From Oscillospiraceae bacterium (GTDB lineage Bacteria > Bacillota > Clostridia > Oscillospirales > Acutalibacteraceae): 7,707 bases of DNA. The stretch's first letter is position 1. Each line of letters begins with the position of its first letter. The stretch is from contig JAQVYP010000051.1 in assembly GCA_029004655.1 (NCBI GenBank), positions 1 to 7,707 of the forward strand. Direction: 5' to 3'. Positions 6,420 through 7,707 of the stretch are shown here, in pieces. The position numbers were made by a program, and so were the translations under genes. The notes under the pieces were generated by a model. That model saw only the letters and a program-made list of their open reading frames with translations, made no database searches and was not told where the DNA came from.

Positions 6420-7535
6420 CATATACTTTTTGCCGGAGGCGGAACTGCTGGTCATATTAATCCCGCACTTGCGGTTGCAGGATATATCAAAGAACATAAC
6501 AGAGATGCAAAAATCAGCTATATCGGTACAAAGAACGGTTTGGAAAGTCGCCTTGTGCCGAATGATGGATATGATTTTTATACAATAGACGTTGCAGGAT
6601 TTCAGAGAAAAATTACATTAAAAAATGTGAAAAGAAATATATCTGCTGCTTGCAAAGCTGTCACTTCATCAATAGCGGCAAAAAAGCTTTTAAAAGAGCT
6701 GAAACCGGATGTTGTTGTGGGAACCGGTGGATATGTTAGTGGGCCTGTATTGCGAGAAGCAGCTAAACTGGGAATAAAAACGGCAATTCATGAACAGAAT
6801 GCTTTTCCGGGTGTTACAACAAAAATGCTGGCACCTAGGGTTAACAGGGTTATGCTTGCAATGCCTGCTGCCAAAAAACATCTAAAACTAGATAAAGAAC
6901 CGATTATTACAGGAAATCCTATCAGGCAAACGCTAATTATTGTCAATCGAGATAACGCCAGAAAACAGCTTGGATTGGATAACAGGCCAATGATTTTATC
7001 GTTTGGCGGAAGCTTGGGTGCTCGGCCGATTAACGAAGCGGTTGCAGGACTCATCGAATGGCATCAAAACAGCGGTAAATACTATCATTATCACGGCACG
7101 GGAAAATCCGGTGTGGAAAAAATGAATCAAATGCTAAAAGATATCAATTTTAACTTTGATAATAGTATGATTCATGTAACAGAGTATATCAATAATATGG
7201 ATGTGCTTTTGGCTGCAGCAGATTTGGTGATTTGCAGAGCAGGCGCTATAACGCTTGGGGAATTACAGGTGTGTGGCAAGGCATCCATTCTTATACCGTC
7301 ACCTTATGTTGCGGAAAACCATCAATACCATAACGCGATGTCACTAGTGGCTTGCGGTGCGGCAGAAATTATTGAAGAGAAAGATTTAAGGAGTGAGGCA
7401 CTAATATCAAAGGTTAAGCAGCTTTTGAACGACTCGTCCAGAATAAATCAAATGTCTCAAAATGCCAAAAAACATGCAATTGTTGATTCAAATAAGCGAA
7501 TATATGATGTAATAATGGATTTGATAAAAGAATAG
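6417..7535 (+). CDS. murG: UDP-N-acetylglucosamine--N-acetylmuramyl-(pentapeptide) pyrophosphoryl-undecaprenol GlcNAc transferase (MurG)
   Basis: A membrane-associated GT-B glycosyltransferase on the cytoplasmic face that adds GlcNAc from UDP-GlcNAc to lipid I, forming lipid II. The 372 aa are the normal length. The N-terminal domain has the glycine-rich loop GGGTAGHINP at 7-16, GTGGYVSGP at 102-110 and HEQN at 125-128, which bind the lipid acceptor. GNPIR at 166-170 marks the linker to the C-terminal domain. The C-terminal UDP-GlcNAc domain has FGGSLGA at 196-202, RAGAITLGEL at 274-283 and PYVAENHQ at 296-303. All signatures are intact. There is no membrane segment, as expected for a peripheral protein. 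It follows ftsW after a 79-base gap filled by a hairpin and is followed by murA, an order seen in clostridial clusters. Confidence 0.97.
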   Translation: MHILFAGGGTAGHINPALAVAGYIKEHNRDAKISYIGTKNGLESRLVPNDGYDFYTIDVAGFQRKITLKNVKRNISAACKAVTSSIAAKKLLKELKPDVVVGTGGYVSGPVLREAAKLGIKTAIHEQNAFPGVTTKMLAPRVNRVMLAMPAAKKHLKLDKEPIITGNPIRQTLIIVNRDNARKQLGLDNRPMILSFGGSLGARPINEAVAGLIEWHQNSGKYYHYHGTGKSGVEKMNQMLKDINFNFDNSMIHVTEYINNMDVLLAAADLVICRAGAITLGELQVCGKASILIPSPYVAENHQYHNAMSLVACGAAEIIEEKDLRSEALISKVKQLLNDSSRINQMSQNAKKHAIVDSNKRIYDVIMDLIKE

Positions 7536-7560
7536 TGAAAATCACACATTTTAATATATA

Positions 7561-7634
7561 GCATAGTATGAACTGAAAAGGCAGTGCTAAATTTTATCGC
7601 TGTCTTTTGCTGCTTAAAGGAGTGCATACTATGT
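7561..7634 (+). promoter_or_regulatory. Nested inverted repeats enclosing the murA ribosome binding site and start codon
   Basis: CATAGTATG (7562-7570) is the exact reverse complement of CATACTATG (7625-7633), extended by a G-U pair between 7561 and 7634. The 3' arm contains the murA ATG (7631-7633). Inside is a second hairpin, 7576-7586 with 7598-7608, of 11 pairs (two G-U) around an 11-base loop. Its 3' arm ends in TTTT, so it also resembles a weak terminator. The ribosome binding site AAAGGAG (7616-7622) lies unpaired between the two stems. If the outer stem forms, the start codon is paired, suggesting translational control of murA. No ligand-binding riboswitch family is recognisable. Confidence 0.45.
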
Positions 7635-7707
7635 CTAATATAATTATTGAAGGCGGAAACAGGCTTGAAGGCGAAATAGTGATTGGCGGTGCCAAAAACA
7701 GCACATT
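7631..7707 (+). CDS. murA: UDP-N-acetylglucosamine 1-carboxyvinyltransferase (MurA), 5' fragment
   Basis: Only 25 complete codons are present and the gene continues beyond the window. It starts at an ATG eight bases after AAAGGAG. The peptide has the MurA opening: IIIEGG at 4-9, L.GE at 12-15 and GGAKNS at 19-24. Lys22 and Asn23 fall at exactly the positions of the conserved Lys-Asn pair in MurA. The enzyme transfers enolpyruvate from phosphoenolpyruvate to UDP-GlcNAc, the first committed step of peptidoglycan synthesis in the cytoplasm. The related AroA is less likely given this motif and the cell-wall context. Whether this is the only MurA copy cannot be told here. Confidence 0.88.
   Translation, partial: MSNIIIEGGNRLEGEIVIGGAKNST

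Noticed and set aside
7576..7612. Strong intrinsic terminator between murG and murA
   Set aside because: The stem is good, but only four T's end it, they pair with the 5' arm, and GC-containing sequence follows. At most a weak attenuator, so reported as part of the leader structure.

Overview
The window is a stretch of a division and cell-wall (dcw) gene cluster, with all genes on the + strand: ftsI/spoVD-type penicillin-binding protein, murE, mraY, ftsW/spoVE and murG, then the first 25 codons of murA running off the right edge. The AT-rich DNA, AAAGGAG-type ribosome binding sites, C-terminal PASTA domains on the penicillin-binding protein and murA directly after murG point to a low-GC Bacillota, most likely class Clostridia (perhaps the Oscillospiraceae/Ruminococcaceae side). 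MurE carries the DNPR motif of meso-diaminopimelate-adding enzymes, so the peptidoglycan probably contains meso-DAP. The lineage is an inference from protein style and gene order, not from a database match.

Layout: 1-82 is the leader of ftsI. ftsI is 83-2329. A 171-base gap (2330-2500) holds a compact segment that can fold as a three-way junction. murE is 2501-3934. A 191-base gap to the preferred mraY start (3935-4125) contains a GC-shifted block. mraY is 4126-5148, followed after 22 bases by ftsW (5171-6337). A 79-base gap with a long imperfect hairpin leads to murG (6417-7535). A 95-base gap with nested inverted repeats leads to murA (from 7631).

The genes cover successive steps of one pathway. 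MurA starts UDP-MurNAc synthesis and MurE adds the third stem-peptide residue. MraY moves the finished precursor onto undecaprenyl phosphate (lipid I), and MurG adds GlcNAc (lipid II). FtsW polymerises glycan and its partner FtsI cross-links it at the septum or spore. murF and murD, often found in such clusters, are absent between murE and ftsW and must lie elsewhere.

The coding content is ordinary and well conserved. The unusual material is between the genes: four of the five gaps are longer than expected in a compact operon, and each long gap holds a different inverted-repeat structure just ahead of the next ribosome binding site. These could be cis-regulatory RNA structures, weak attenuators or small interspersed repeats. 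Sequence alone does not decide which.
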